A DNA stretch of 64,000 bases from CAIQNR01 sp031972475 (GTDB lineage Bacteria; Babelota; Babeliae; Babelales; CAIQNR01): assembly GCA_031972475.1 (NCBI GenBank), contig DALYEP010000001.1, positions 372,001-436,000 of the forward strand. Direction: 5' to 3'. Positions within the stretch are counted from its first letter, which is position 1. Each line of letters begins with the position of its first letter. The notes under the pieces are model-generated. The model was not told where the DNA came from, did no database searches, and saw nothing but the letters and a program-made list of their open reading frames with translations. Made by a program: the position numbers and the translations under genes. This document shows positions 55,386 to 63,719 of the stretch, piece by piece.

Positions 55386-56071
55386 TGAATAACTCTTTCA
55401 GAGCTTAATACTTCTTGAAAAACATTTTCTGCAGAAGTATTTCCATCAATGTCAATTATTGGCAAACCAACAGATTGATAGTATTTCAACAAATGTCCTA
55501 TATGATAATGATAATTATCTAGCCTTGTGTATATTTTATCAACCGCATCATCACTTCGCTTAATTAAATCATAATGACAAATAGTGCATTGCATATTTAA
55601 AAAATTATCCTTACCTAAAACTCTTTCAGAATAAATAGCTTGACATTCTTTATTTGAACAAACTATTCGGGTAGATAACCGATCTACAATTTCACTATCT
55701 TTCACAATTAGTTGATAAACTTTTACAGTAACATGACTAAATGAATCATTAATCATCTGCATAAAGCTTTCAGCTTGAACAACTGTCCTTGGAAAACCAT
55801 CTAAAATAACAGTCTCATCAATCCCATTTACTTGACTAATAAGCCACTGTGCAACCATGTCAATGATCAAAGAATCTCGAACCAGTTTACCAGATTTAAT
55901 AGTAAAATCTATTTCCTTACCAATTTCTGTTCCCATTTGAACATGCTGCCTGCATAAATCACCCGTCGAAAGTTGTTTCCAACCAAGCTTATCTACGCAC
56001 ATTCTTGATAAAGTTCCTTTACCAGAACCTGGAGCTCCCAAAAAAATAACTATTTGTCTAATGTTGCTCAA
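55382..56071 (-). CDS. adk: Adenylate kinase with zinc LID
   Basis: A 229-residue nucleotide kinase interconverting AMP, ADP and ATP. The P-loop is FLGAPGSGKGTL, the AMP site is STGDLCRQH, and DGFPRTVVQAESF follows. The LID has two Cys pairs (CSNKECQ and CTICHYD), a zinc form of the LID. The start codon is TTG 56071, overlapping the secY stop (TTGA), with no ATG nearby. Downstream map overlaps by four bases. Confidence 0.96.
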   Translation of the reverse strand: MSNIRQIVIFLGAPGSGKGTLSRMCVDKLGWKQLSTGDLCRQHVQMGTEIGKEIDFTIKSGKLVRDSLIIDMVAQWLISQVNGIDETVILDGFPRTVVQAESFMQMINDSFSHVTVKVYQLIVKDSEIVDRLSTRIVCSNKECQAIYSERVLGKDNFLNMQCTICHYDLIKRSDDAVDKIYTRLDNYHYHIGHLLKYYQSVGLPIIDIDGNTSAENVFQEVLSSERVIQ

Positions 56072-57384
56072 CTCGATGATCCCCGCTTTTTCAATTTGCC
56101 TACAGACAAAAAGCCTTCATAATTATGCTCAATTAAATGAGATTCTACTTGAGCAGAAGTATCAAGAGCAACACCAACCATGATAAGCAGTGATGTTCCG
56201 CTAATCATAAAAGGCATAGCTAAAGATGCCGACATTATATTTGGCAAAATAGCCAATACCCCTAAATAAACAGCCCCTACTAACCCTAATCTTGTCAAAA
56301 TATGATCAAAAAATTCAGCTGTTTTTTTACCAGGCCTTAAACCCGGAACAAACCCGCCACTCTTCTTAATGTTATCTGCAATTTCAACAGGATCAAAAGA
56401 AAAAGCTGTATACAAGAAATAAAAGAAAACTATTAAAATTAATTGCAAAATATTATATAAAGGCCCTGTCCAAACAAGCTTGTCAACAATATAATTTAAT
56501 GATTTAAACCATTTTGATAAAAAAGTTATAAGACCAACAAACATACCCAAAAATGAAGATGTAAAAATAGCTGGAAGAACTCCTGCATTATTAATTTTAA
56601 ATGGTATATAAGTGTTTTGACCCCCATAAACCCTATTTCCAATAACACGTCGTGCATATTGGACTGGTATTTTACGGTCTCCACGCTCAAGCAAAATAAT
56701 GCATGCAATAATAGCTATTAAAAACAACCAAATTAATACTGCAACAACTGTATCTAATCTTGATGTCTGAACTGCATGAATAGTTCTAATCACATTATCA
56801 GGAAGTCTTCCGACAATACCTGCAAAAATGATCATAGAACTTCCTCCACCAATGCCAAATAATTGTATTTGTTCGCCAAGCCAAATAACAGACATACAAC
56901 CAACAGATAATGAAAGAACAAATACGAAACGAAACATCCAACCTGATTCAATCACTAAACCATTAGACTCTAAAAGAGCTGCATAACCAGATGCATATAA
57001 AATGCTCAACCCAAGAGCTAAATAACGAGTATATTGATTTACCAGTCGCCTTCCATAATCTCCTTCTTTAAGAAGTTGTTCTAATTCAGGAATAGTATGA
57101 CCCATTATTTGCATAAAAATAGATGCTGTAATGTACGGGCCAACACTTAATGCAAATAATGTACATTGAGCAAGCGCACCCCCTGAAAAAACATCCAAAT
57201 AAGAAAGCAAACCACTCAATTTAGTTGATTGCTGCATAAAATCATGGAGTTTATTTACGTCAACACCAATGACTGGTATATACGAACCAATTCTATAAAC
57301 AATCAACACACCAAGGGTAAATGCTATTTTTCTTCTTAATTCAGGAACAGAAAAAATGTTCTTGAAGTTTCGTAAGTTAATCAC
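56068..57384 (-). CDS. secY: Protein translocase subunit SecY
   Basis: A 438-residue pore-forming channel protein with ten membrane helices. Features: the N-terminal ELRRKIAFTLGVLIVYRIGS, IASIFMQIMG in helix 2, the cytoplasmic loop GDRKIPVQYARRV, ADNIKKSGGFVPGLRPGKKT and the final LIMVGVALDTSAQVESHLIEHNYEG. The start codon is GTG 57384. It precedes adk (overlap) and follows rplO by seven bases. Confidence 0.98.
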   Translation of the reverse strand: MINLRNFKNIFSVPELRRKIAFTLGVLIVYRIGSYIPVIGVDVNKLHDFMQQSTKLSGLLSYLDVFSGGALAQCTLFALSVGPYITASIFMQIMGHTIPELEQLLKEGDYGRRLVNQYTRYLALGLSILYASGYAALLESNGLVIESGWMFRFVFVLSLSVGCMSVIWLGEQIQLFGIGGGSSMIIFAGIVGRLPDNVIRTIHAVQTSRLDTVVAVLIWLFLIAIIACIILLERGDRKIPVQYARRVIGNRVYGGQNTYIPFKINNAGVLPAIFTSSFLGMFVGLITFLSKWFKSLNYIVDKLVWTGPLYNILQLILIVFFYFLYTAFSFDPVEIADNIKKSGGFVPGLRPGKKTAEFFDHILTRLGLVGAVYLGVLAILPNIMSASLAMPFMISGTSLLIMVGVALDTSAQVESHLIEHNYEGFLSVGKLKKRGSSS

Positions 57385-57391
57385 TGTCTTC

Positions 57392-57841
57392 TCATGCCTC
57401 TTTTATAAAATGAACCTCACCACCACGGCTTTTAACTACTTCTAAAGCTGAATTGCTACACGCATCTACTGTAACAACAAGTTTCTTTGAAAGACTTCCT
57501 TTTCCTAATAATTTTACTGGACCACTATGTCTAGTAAGCAAACCTTTTTCAATTAAAGAAATTCTATTAACAGAATCACCTTCAGCAAAAAATGTTTCTA
57601 ATTGCTCTAAATTAATAATTTCTATAGCAGTAGCAAAACGAGTGTTTTTAAAACCACGCTTTGGCAATCTACGATGCAAAGGCATTTGTCCGCCTTCAAA
57701 ACCTGCAGATATTTTTCTTCCAGCACCAGAACGAGCCTTTTGACCCTTATTTCCCTTACCAGATGTTCCTCCGCGACTTCCACCACGACCAACACGTTTA
57801 CGCTTTTCTACAATCTCAACTCTATTACTTAGTACGTTCAT
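57392..57841 (-). CDS. rplO: Ribosomal protein uL15
   Basis: A 149-residue protein of the central 50S. The N-terminal Gly/Arg/Lys-rich arm KRKRVGRGGSRGGTSGKGNKG and the later GGQMPLHRRLPKRGFKN match uL15. The ATG overlaps the rpsE end by 17 bases, since rpmD is missing between them. Confidence 0.97.
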   Translation of the reverse strand: MNVLSNRVEIVEKRKRVGRGGSRGGTSGKGNKGQKARSGAGRKISAGFEGGQMPLHRRLPKRGFKNTRFATAIEIINLEQLETFFAEGDSVNRISLIEKGLLTRHSGPVKLLGKGSLSKKLVVTVDACSNSALEVVKSRGGEVHFIKEA

Positions 57842-58373
57842 GGCTACCTTTCATGATTTGATCAATAGTTTTACCACGTAGTTTTTCAATTGTTTGGGCA
57901 GATCTTAATTGCGATAAAGCATTCAAAGCTGCCTTAACGGTATTATTACGATTTGATGAACCCAAAGATTTAGTTAAAATATCTTTTACTCCAAGAGCTT
58001 CCATAATCAAACGAACAGCACCACCTGCGATAAGACCTGTACCTTTTGAAGCTGAGCACATAATAACTTTACTAGCGCCATGCTTACCATTCACATTGTA
58101 AGGAATAGTTGATCCACGCAATGGAATTTCTACAAAATTCTTACGAGCTCTATTTGTTGCCTTAGCAATTGCAGCAGAAACTTCACGACTTTTGCCTTGA
58201 GCAAGCCCTACACGACCTTTTTGGTCACCTGAAACAACTAATGCAGAAAAAGAAAATCTTTTACCACCTTTAGTTACTTTAGTTACCCTTCGAACATTGA
58301 TCACACAATCCACCCAACTGGATGTTTGATCTTTTGAAAGTTCATCTTTATTGAATTCGGTTACATTTTTCAT
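57825..58373 (-). CDS. rpsE: Ribosomal protein uS5
   Basis: A 182-residue protein of the 30S decoding region. Family blocks: CVINVRRVTKVTKGGKRF, GLAQGKSREVSAAIAKA and GIRAGG-like KGTGLIAGGAVRLIME. The end overlaps the rplO start, so translation is coupled. Normally rpmD lies between. Confidence 0.97.
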   Translation of the reverse strand: MKNVTEFNKDELSKDQTSSWVDCVINVRRVTKVTKGGKRFSFSALVVSGDQKGRVGLAQGKSREVSAAIAKATNRARKNFVEIPLRGSTIPYNVNGKHGASKVIMCSASKGTGLIAGGAVRLIMEALGVKDILTKSLGSSNRNNTVKAALNALSQLRSAQTIEKLRGKTIDQIMKGSHERTK

Positions 58374-58388
58374 TTTTGACCTATTACA

Positions 58389-58745
58389 CTAAATTTGCAA
58401 GCCACCTTCACGAAGACCTTCTGCCAAAGCTTTCACTCGTCCGTGATATAAGAATCTACCTCTATCAAATGCTGCTCGCGTAATACCTTTTTCTAAAGCT
58501 AATTTCGCCAGCTCCATACCTACAGCATGCGCCATATCCGTCTTTGAACCTTCAAAATTTTTCATGAGCAAAGAAGAAGCACTTACCACTGTTTTGTGTT
58601 GTGAATCATCTATAACTTGTGCGTAAATTTGATTAAGACTTCTAAAGACAGAAACCCTTGGAAGAGAACTATTCTTACGCAACTTTGCACGCACAGAAAG
58701 AGCTCTTCTTATTTTTTGTTTTTCAATTTTACGTTGAACTGACAC
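58389..58745 (-). CDS. rplR: Ribosomal protein uL18
   Basis: A 118-residue 5S rRNA-binding protein. RRALSVRAKLRKNSSLPRVSVFRS at the N-terminus and AFDRGRFLYHGRVKALAEGLREGGL at the end match uL18. The start is GTG 58745, 15 bases before rpsE in the usual order. Confidence 0.97.
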   Translation of the reverse strand: MSVQRKIEKQKIRRALSVRAKLRKNSSLPRVSVFRSLNQIYAQVIDDSQHKTVVSASSLLMKNFEGSKTDMAHAVGMELAKLALEKGITRAAFDRGRFLYHGRVKALAEGLREGGLQI

Positions 58746-58784
58746 GTTTTGTTCCTCTAACTTACCACATAACTAAACGATTAA

Positions 58785-59324
58785 TTATTTACCTTTTCCT
58801 TTACCAGCTTTCTTAATAAAAAGATCACCAGCAACAAGAATACCTGTTCCTTTATAAGGTTCAGTAGGTCTTAACCGTCTAAATTTCCCACAAACTTCAC
58901 CCATTAACTCTTTATTAGAAGATTTAACGGTCAACAATTGCCCAGTTCTATCTGTATCAACTGTTACTCCTTCAGGTAAGTCAAAATATATTTTATGACT
59001 ATAACCTAAAGAAAATTCCACTTTTTGCCCCTGAAGAACAGCCTTAAAACCAAGACCTGTAATCTTCACTTGTTTTTCAAATGGCTTAAATGCACCATCT
59101 ATTTTTGATGCTAATAAAGCTCTATGAAGTCCCCATAAGCGATTAGTATCTCTATTTGATTTAGCAACAACTAACGCTATTGCTTCATTTGCAACAACAG
59201 CTCCAAGTTCTTCAGGTATAATATGAATTCCTGAAGCAAATTGGCCTTTATAATGGATTTCTTGTCCTTTAACCTCAACCTTAACAGAATTAAGCTTTAT
59301 CGGTTTTCTTCCAATTTTCGACAT
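58785..59324 (-). CDS. rplF: Ribosomal protein uL6
   Basis: 179 residues from ATG 59324 (MSKIGRKPIKLNSVKVEVKG), the family start, with GGGGAG five bases upstream; a longer frame to 59366 would overlap rpsH. The second domain has VKSSNKELMGEVCGKFRRLR and EPYKGTGI, as usual. It lies near the factor-binding site on the 50S. Confidence 0.97.
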   Translation of the reverse strand: MSKIGRKPIKLNSVKVEVKGQEIHYKGQFASGIHIIPEELGAVVANEAIALVVAKSNRDTNRLWGLHRALLASKIDGAFKPFEKQVKITGLGFKAVLQGQKVEFSLGYSHKIYFDLPEGVTVDTDRTGQLLTVKSSNKELMGEVCGKFRRLRPTEPYKGTGILVAGDLFIKKAGKGKGK

Positions 59325-59334
59325 AATATCTCCC

Positions 59335-59733
59335 CTACCAAACCTTGCAGATAACTTCGCCACCAAGACCCAATTGAGGTTCTTTCGCTTGCTTATCTGT
59401 CATTAAACCACGATTTGTAGAAAGAATTGAAATACCAAAACCACCAACAACTGGTTTAACATTTTTTACTTTTGCATAAACTCTTCTGCCAGGTGTACTT
59501 ACACGAACAATTTGATGAATCACAGATTCACCTTGAACATACTTAAGAACAACTTTTATTTTTTTAATTAAATCAGCAGAATCTATTTCAAAGTTTTTAA
59601 TAAAACCTTCTTCTTTCAAAATACGAACCAACTCAACATTCATATTTGAATGAGGAGTCATAACAAATGGCTTAGAAGCCTTAATACCATTTCTTATAAT
59701 GGTCAAAAAATTACCAATAGAATCAATCGACAT
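59335..59733 (-). CDS. rpsH: Ribosomal protein uS8
   Basis: A 132-residue primary 16S-binding protein. SIDSIGNFLTIIRNGIKA and the C-terminal STNRGLMTDKQAKEPQLGGE-like segment match uS8. It lies between rpsN and rplF, the standard position. Confidence 0.97.
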   Translation of the reverse strand: MSIDSIGNFLTIIRNGIKASKPFVMTPHSNMNVELVRILKEEGFIKNFEIDSADLIKKIKVVLKYVQGESVIHQIVRVSTPGRRVYAKVKNVKPVVGGFGISILSTNRGLMTDKQAKEPQLGLGGEVICKVW

Positions 59734-59759
59734 ACTTATTGTTCCTTATACAAAGTTGA

Positions 59760-60065
59760 TTACCAACTTGTTTTTTTAACCCCAGGCAAAACACCATCCA
59801 AAGCTAATTCACGAAATTTAATACGTGAAAGCTTAAACATTCCCATATAACCACGAGATCGACCTGTCAAAGCACATCGATTTCTAACTCTAACGGGACT
59901 AGAATTTCTTGGAAGAGCAGATAATTTTGCCTGCGCTTCTAATCTTTCTTGCAACGGAAGAGATGCATTTTTAACTATCGCTTTAAGTTGTTCTCGCTTT
60001 TCTTTGTATTGGAGAACTAATCGCTGACGACGCTCATTTTTTACTATTGAAGATTTTTTTGCCAT
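59760..60065 (-). CDS. rpsN: Ribosomal protein uS14, zinc-free type
   Basis: A 101-residue 30S-head protein of the long, zinc-free form: no CxxC pairs, with a single Cys in RNRCALTGRSRGYMG. The end SRIKFRELALDGVLPGVKKTSW is typical. It follows rplE by 13 bases. Confidence 0.97.
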   Translation of the reverse strand: MAKKSSIVKNERRQRLVLQYKEKREQLKAIVKNASLPLQERLEAQAKLSALPRNSSPVRVRNRCALTGRSRGYMGMFKLSRIKFRELALDGVLPGVKKTSW

Positions 60066-60078
60066 ACATCAACCTAAA

Positions 60079-60639
60079 TTATTTTTTTTCTTTAACATTT
60101 GACCGAAACGGCATATTGAAAGATTTAAGCAAAGTACTTGCATGTTGATCGCTATCTGTACTTGTACAAATAGTAATGTTCAATCCATATACTTTATTTC
60201 CTACCTCAGACCCTGCCTCAGGAAACACTGTCCATTCCTTGATACCAAGATTATAATTACCTCGACGATCAAGCTTTGAAGACACTCCGCGAAAATCCCG
60301 AACGTTTGGCAATGCTATATTAATCAAACGATCAAGAAATTCATACATTCTTTTTTTACGCAATGTAACCATAACCCCAAGCGGCATACCTTCACGAATT
60401 TTAAAACCCGCAATAGATTTTTTAGCATATGTTTGCACCGGCAATTGACCTGTAATTGCCGCAACAACTTTTGCTACATGCTGAAGTATTCTACTATCAG
60501 TAACAGCCTCTTTAACACCTACGTTTACTACTATTTTAGTAATATGAGGAACTTCCATAACATTTTTCAATCCTAATGTCTGCTGAAGATCCGAACGCAA
60601 ATTTTCGGTATACAGTTTGTTCAAGCGAGCTTTTGCCAT
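60079..60639 (-). CDS. rplE: Ribosomal protein uL5
   Basis: A 186-residue 5S rRNA-binding protein. LYTENLRSDLQQTLGLKNVMEVPHI at the start, GVMVTLRKKRMYEFLDRLI and FRGVSSKLDRRGNYNLGI in the middle match uL5. It lies 19 bases after rplX. Confidence 0.98.
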   Translation of the reverse strand: MAKARLNKLYTENLRSDLQQTLGLKNVMEVPHITKIVVNVGVKEAVTDSRILQHVAKVVAAITGQLPVQTYAKKSIAGFKIREGMPLGVMVTLRKKRMYEFLDRLINIALPNVRDFRGVSSKLDRRGNYNLGIKEWTVFPEAGSEVGNKVYGLNITICTSTDSDQHASTLLKSFNMPFRSNVKEKK

Positions 60640-60659
60640 TTTTATTACCCCTGTTTACC

Positions 60660-60971
60660 TTACATAACTTCTTTACAACGACCACAAATTCTAACACGTG
60701 TCCCATTTTCTAGCTGTTTACTGCCAACACGTGAAGCTTTTTTGCATGAAGGGCAAATAGGCATAACTTTATCAAGATATATAAAAGTTTCTTCTTTCTT
60801 TATCGCAGAAACTTCACCTTTTTGACGAGCTTTTACGTGCTTAGTAACAATGCCAACACCCTGAACCTTAACTTTTTCTTTTTTAAGCAACAGAGCTATG
60901 ACTTCTCCTTCTTTTCCTTTATCTTTACCGGAAATAACGACAACTTTGTCGTGTTTTTTTATGCGCATCAT
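60660..60971 (-). CDS. rplX: Ribosomal protein uL24 with zinc ribbon
   Basis: A 103-residue 50S assembly protein. The KOW motif is seen in KHDKVVVISGKDKGKEGEV. The C-terminal part has CPSCKKASRVGSKQL and ICGRCKEVM, a CxxC-CxxC zinc ribbon found in a subset of bacterial uL24. Two ATG codons at the start (60971 or 60968) are equally possible. It follows rplN by 22 bases. Confidence 0.96.
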   Translation of the reverse strand: MMRIKKHDKVVVISGKDKGKEGEVIALLLKKEKVKVQGVGIVTKHVKARQKGEVSAIKKEETFIYLDKVMPICPSCKKASRVGSKQLENGTRVRICGRCKEVM

Positions 60972-60993
60972 AATAATCTTCTATCCTTACGTC

Positions 60994-61371
60994 CTATAAA
61001 ACTTCCGGAGCCAAAGAAATTATCTTCGGATACCCAACAAAACCTTTTCGCGCACGCAACTCACGAGCAATAGGTCCAAATATACGAGTTGCCACAGGTT
61101 CACCATCTTTGATGATAACCGCAGCGTTTTCACCGAATCTAATATATGTTCCATCTTCACGACGAAATTCTTTTTTTGTTCTTACAATAACAGCTGTAAC
61201 AACATCACTTTTTTTAACAGTTCCACCAGGAGTAGCTTTTTTAACTGCACATTTAATAAGGTCACCCAAATATGCATAACGTTTTCTAGTACTACCAATA
61301 ATACTTATACATTGCATTTCTTTAGCACCAGAATTATCTGCTACCTGAAGGTAAGATTGTTTTTGTATCAT
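60994..61371 (-). CDS. rplN: Ribosomal protein uL14
   Basis: A 125-residue 50S protein at the subunit interface. It begins MIQKQSYLQVADNSGAKEMQC and has VVTAVIVRTKKEFRREDG and GPIARELRARKG, as in uL14. GGAG lies before the ATG, two bases after rpsQ. Confidence 0.98.
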   Translation of the reverse strand: MIQKQSYLQVADNSGAKEMQCISIIGSTRKRYAYLGDLIKCAVKKATPGGTVKKSDVVTAVIVRTKKEFRREDGTYIRFGENAAVIIKDGEPVATRIFGPIARELRARKGFVGYPKIISLAPEVL

Positions 61372-61373
61372 AA

Positions 61374-61664
61374 TTACTCCTTAGAACTCACATCATCTGT
61401 TGCAACCATTGCGTTTTTTACCACACGAGTAAGATACATATATTTTGTTTTTGAAACAGGACGACCTTCATAAAACTCTACAACATCGCCAACAGACGCT
61501 TCTTGTTTAGGATCATGAACTTTATAAGTCTTTTTTTCTTTAAGAACTTTTCCAAATACAGGATGCCTATAGACTCTTTCAACAGAAACAACTACAGTCT
61601 TATCCATTTTATCAGAAAGAACTTCCCCTACAAATAAACGTTTCTTTTTATTTTGAATATCCAT
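61374..61664 (-). CDS. rpsQ: Ribosomal protein uS17
   Basis: 96 residues from ATG 61664 (a TTG extends the frame to 61667). A primary 16S-binding OB-fold protein with RLFVGEVLSDKMDKTVVVSVER and HDPKQEASVGDVVEFYEGRPVSKTK. A short C-terminal tail (AMVATDDVSSKE) is added. It lies 12 bases after rpmC. Confidence 0.97.
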   Translation of the reverse strand: MDIQNKKKRLFVGEVLSDKMDKTVVVSVERVYRHPVFGKVLKEKKTYKVHDPKQEASVGDVVEFYEGRPVSKTKYMYLTRVVKNAMVATDDVSSKE

Positions 61665-61676
61665 CAAATTTCTTCC

Positions 61677-61892
61677 CTACTTGCTATCGCAAACGCAATC
61701 ACATTTTTCACCAAGAAAAGTCAATCCCCTGGCAATATTTTTACGCACTTTTTTAAACTGAGAATAATCTTTTACATGAGAAGAAACAGAACTCAAACGA
61801 AGACTTAACAACTGACGCATCCAATTATCAATCTTTAATTCTAATTCAGCTTTAGACAATTCTTTTAGTTCTTTGTTAATATTTGTTTTCAT
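61677..61892 (-). CDS. rpmC: Ribosomal protein uL29
   Basis: A 71-residue coiled-helix 50S protein at the exit tunnel. It has KELKELSKAELELKIDNWMRQLLSLR and a Cys-bearing C-terminal tail (EKCDCVCDSK) that is unusual for uL29. The ATG overlaps the rplP stop (ATGA). A GAGG site lies within the end of rplP. Confidence 0.95.
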   Translation of the reverse strand: MKTNINKELKELSKAELELKIDNWMRQLLSLRLSSVSSHVKDYSQFKKVRKNIARGLTFLGEKCDCVCDSK

Positions 61893-62350
61893 TGCATAAC
61901 CTCTTGTTCATTTTTCACTTCTTGCACAGCTTGAACTACAGACAATTCTCGCTTAACAAATTTAGTCTTCATAGGCAGCTTTGATTTTACAATTCCAAAT
62001 ATCAAACGTGCTTTTTCTTCAGAAACCCCACCCAACTCGCAAATAACTCTTCCACGCTTTGCCACAGCAACCCAAACTTCAGGATTGCCTTTTCCCTTAC
62101 CCATACGAGTTTCAGCCGGTTTTTTTGTAACAGGCTTATCAGGAAACAATCTCATAAAAAAAGATCCCTCTTTTTTCAATTTTCGCGCCATAGTCACACG
62201 AATTGACTCTATTTGCTGAGCTGTAACCCAAGCAGGGTCAACAACCTCAAGTCCATAATCACCAAAAGCAACAGTACGACAGCCTTTTGAAAGCCCTTTT
62301 CGCGATCCACGCTGCTGCTTTCTATATTTAGTCTTTTTCGGCATCAACAT
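61889..62350 (-). CDS. rplP: Ribosomal protein uL16
   Basis: A 153-residue protein at the A-site finger of the 50S. It begins MLMPKKTKYRKQQRGSRKG, matching the family start at 62350, with GAGGGG upstream. RMGKGKGNPEVWVAVAKRGRV is the conserved central block. A longer C-terminal tail (VQEVKNEQEVMQ) is added. It overlaps rpmC by four bases. Confidence 0.97.
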   Translation of the reverse strand: MLMPKKTKYRKQQRGSRKGLSKGCRTVAFGDYGLEVVDPAWVTAQQIESIRVTMARKLKKEGSFFMRLFPDKPVTKKPAETRMGKGKGNPEVWVAVAKRGRVICELGGVSEEKARLIFGIVKSKLPMKTKFVKRELSVVQAVQEVKNEQEVMQ

Positions 62351-62371
62351 AATATCATACCCCTCTTCGAC

Positions 62372-63004
62372 TTATGCAAGCTGATAATCGCCACGGCTAA
62401 TCCACACTTTGACACCTATTTTGCCATAAGTAGTATTTGCCTCTGCAAAACCATAATCAATATCGGCACGAAGAGTATGCAAAGGAACAGATCCTACACG
62501 CAACCACTCAGAACGAGCAATTTCAGCACCATTCAAACGGCCAGAGCAGCAAATTTTTATACCACGAGCACCTGCTTTTGTAGCAGAAACAGAAGCTCTT
62601 TTCATAGCCTTCTTATAGCTTGAACGTTTTTCTAATTGCTCTGCTATACTCTTAGCAACTAATGTAGCATCAAGATCTGGGGCTTTTACTTCTTGAACAG
62701 AAACTTCAACCGCATTTTTTTTAATAAGCTTTGCAATATCTTTGCGAAGCACATCAATATCTTGACCTTTTTTACCAATTACTATACCCGGACGGCCCGA
62801 ATGAATAATCACTCGAACGCTGTCGCCAGCTTTTTCAATCTCAACACGAGCGACTTCCGCACTACGTAATCTTTGATTAACAAACTTACGTATAGCCAAA
62901 TCTTCTAAAAGCTGAACGCCATACCCATCACGAGCAAACCAACGGGCATCCCAATCTCTATAAACCCCAATTCTGAATCCTTTTGGATTTACCTTTTGTC
63001 CCAC
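62372..63004 (-). CDS. rpsC: Ribosomal protein uS3
   Basis: A 210-residue protein with a KH domain at the mRNA entry channel. It begins MGQKVNPKGFRIGVYRDW, with GRPGIVIGKKGQDI for the KH loop and RADIDYGFAEANTTYGKIGVKVW near the end. The start is GTG 63004, with GAGAGG upstream. It follows rplV by one base. Confidence 0.98.
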   Translation of the reverse strand: MGQKVNPKGFRIGVYRDWDARWFARDGYGVQLLEDLAIRKFVNQRLRSAEVARVEIEKAGDSVRVIIHSGRPGIVIGKKGQDIDVLRKDIAKLIKKNAVEVSVQEVKAPDLDATLVAKSIAEQLEKRSSYKKAMKRASVSATKAGARGIKICCSGRLNGAEIARSEWLRVGSVPLHTLRADIDYGFAEANTTYGKIGVKVWISRGDYQLA

Positions 63005-63005
63005 A

Positions 63006-63362
63006 CTAAGCCTCTCTAGCTGGTTGTTGTTCTATTGATTCTAACACCACACTAATATGACTGAATCTTCTGCGCTGGGCAGCAGCTCGTCCAAATGAAC
63101 CAGGTTTGAAATATTTAAATATTCTTCCCTGATCCACACGAATATCTTTAACCAAAAGATCACTTCTTTCAATTCCTTTAAGATCTTTTGCATTTGCAAC
63201 AGCTGACTCTAAAACCTTTTTAATAGGTTGAACTCGTCTTAACGACTGAGTTGCAAGCCACTGTAATGCAAATGTTGCATTTTTCCCACGAACTACGTCC
63301 ACTAAAGCACGTAATTTATAAGGAGAAACAGGAATTTGTTTTGCACTTGCTTTAAATTGCAT
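63006..63362 (-). CDS. rplV: Ribosomal protein uL22
   Basis: A 118-residue protein lining the exit tunnel. KQIPVSPYKLRALVDVVRGK and RAAAQRRRFSHISVVLE match uL22. GAGG lies upstream of the ATG. It follows rpsS after 49 bases. Confidence 0.97.
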   Translation of the reverse strand: MQFKASAKQIPVSPYKLRALVDVVRGKNATFALQWLATQSLRRVQPIKKVLESAVANAKDLKGIERSDLLVKDIRVDQGRIFKYFKPGSFGRAAAQRRRFSHISVVLESIEQQPAREA

Positions 63363-63411
63363 CTATAGCCTCAAATTCATTATTATAACGCTGTTTAGTG
63401 TATCCTAATTA

Positions 63412-63696
63412 CTATTTTTGAGCAACCCCAGCTTTACGCTGACCACTATGCAATCTGAATGTTCTTGTTGGAGAAAATTCACCCAAGTAATGGCCAACCA
63501 TATCTTCAGTAATAAATACTGAAACAAATTTTTTGCCATTATGGATTGCGATAGTATGCCCAATAAACTCAGGAATTACCATGCTTCTGCGTGACCAGGT
63601 CTTAACAGCTTCGTTTTTTTTCTCTGTTTTTGCTTTTTGTATTTTTTGTACCAAAGAAACATCAACAAAAGGACCTTTTCTCGTTGATCGACTCAT
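63412..63696 (-). CDS. rpsS: Ribosomal protein uS19
   Basis: A 94-residue 30S-head protein. It starts MSRSTRKGPFVDVSLVQKIQ and has TWSRRSMVIPEFIGHTIAIHNGKK-type and EFSPTRTFRLHSG blocks, as in uS19. It follows rplB by 23 bases, in the standard order. Confidence 0.98.
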   Translation of the reverse strand: MSRSTRKGPFVDVSLVQKIQKAKTEKKNEAVKTWSRRSMVIPEFIGHTIAIHNGKKFVSVFITEDMVGHYLGEFSPTRTFRLHSGQRKAGVAQK

Positions 63697-63719
63697 AGCT
63701 CACTATCTTTCACTATTGA

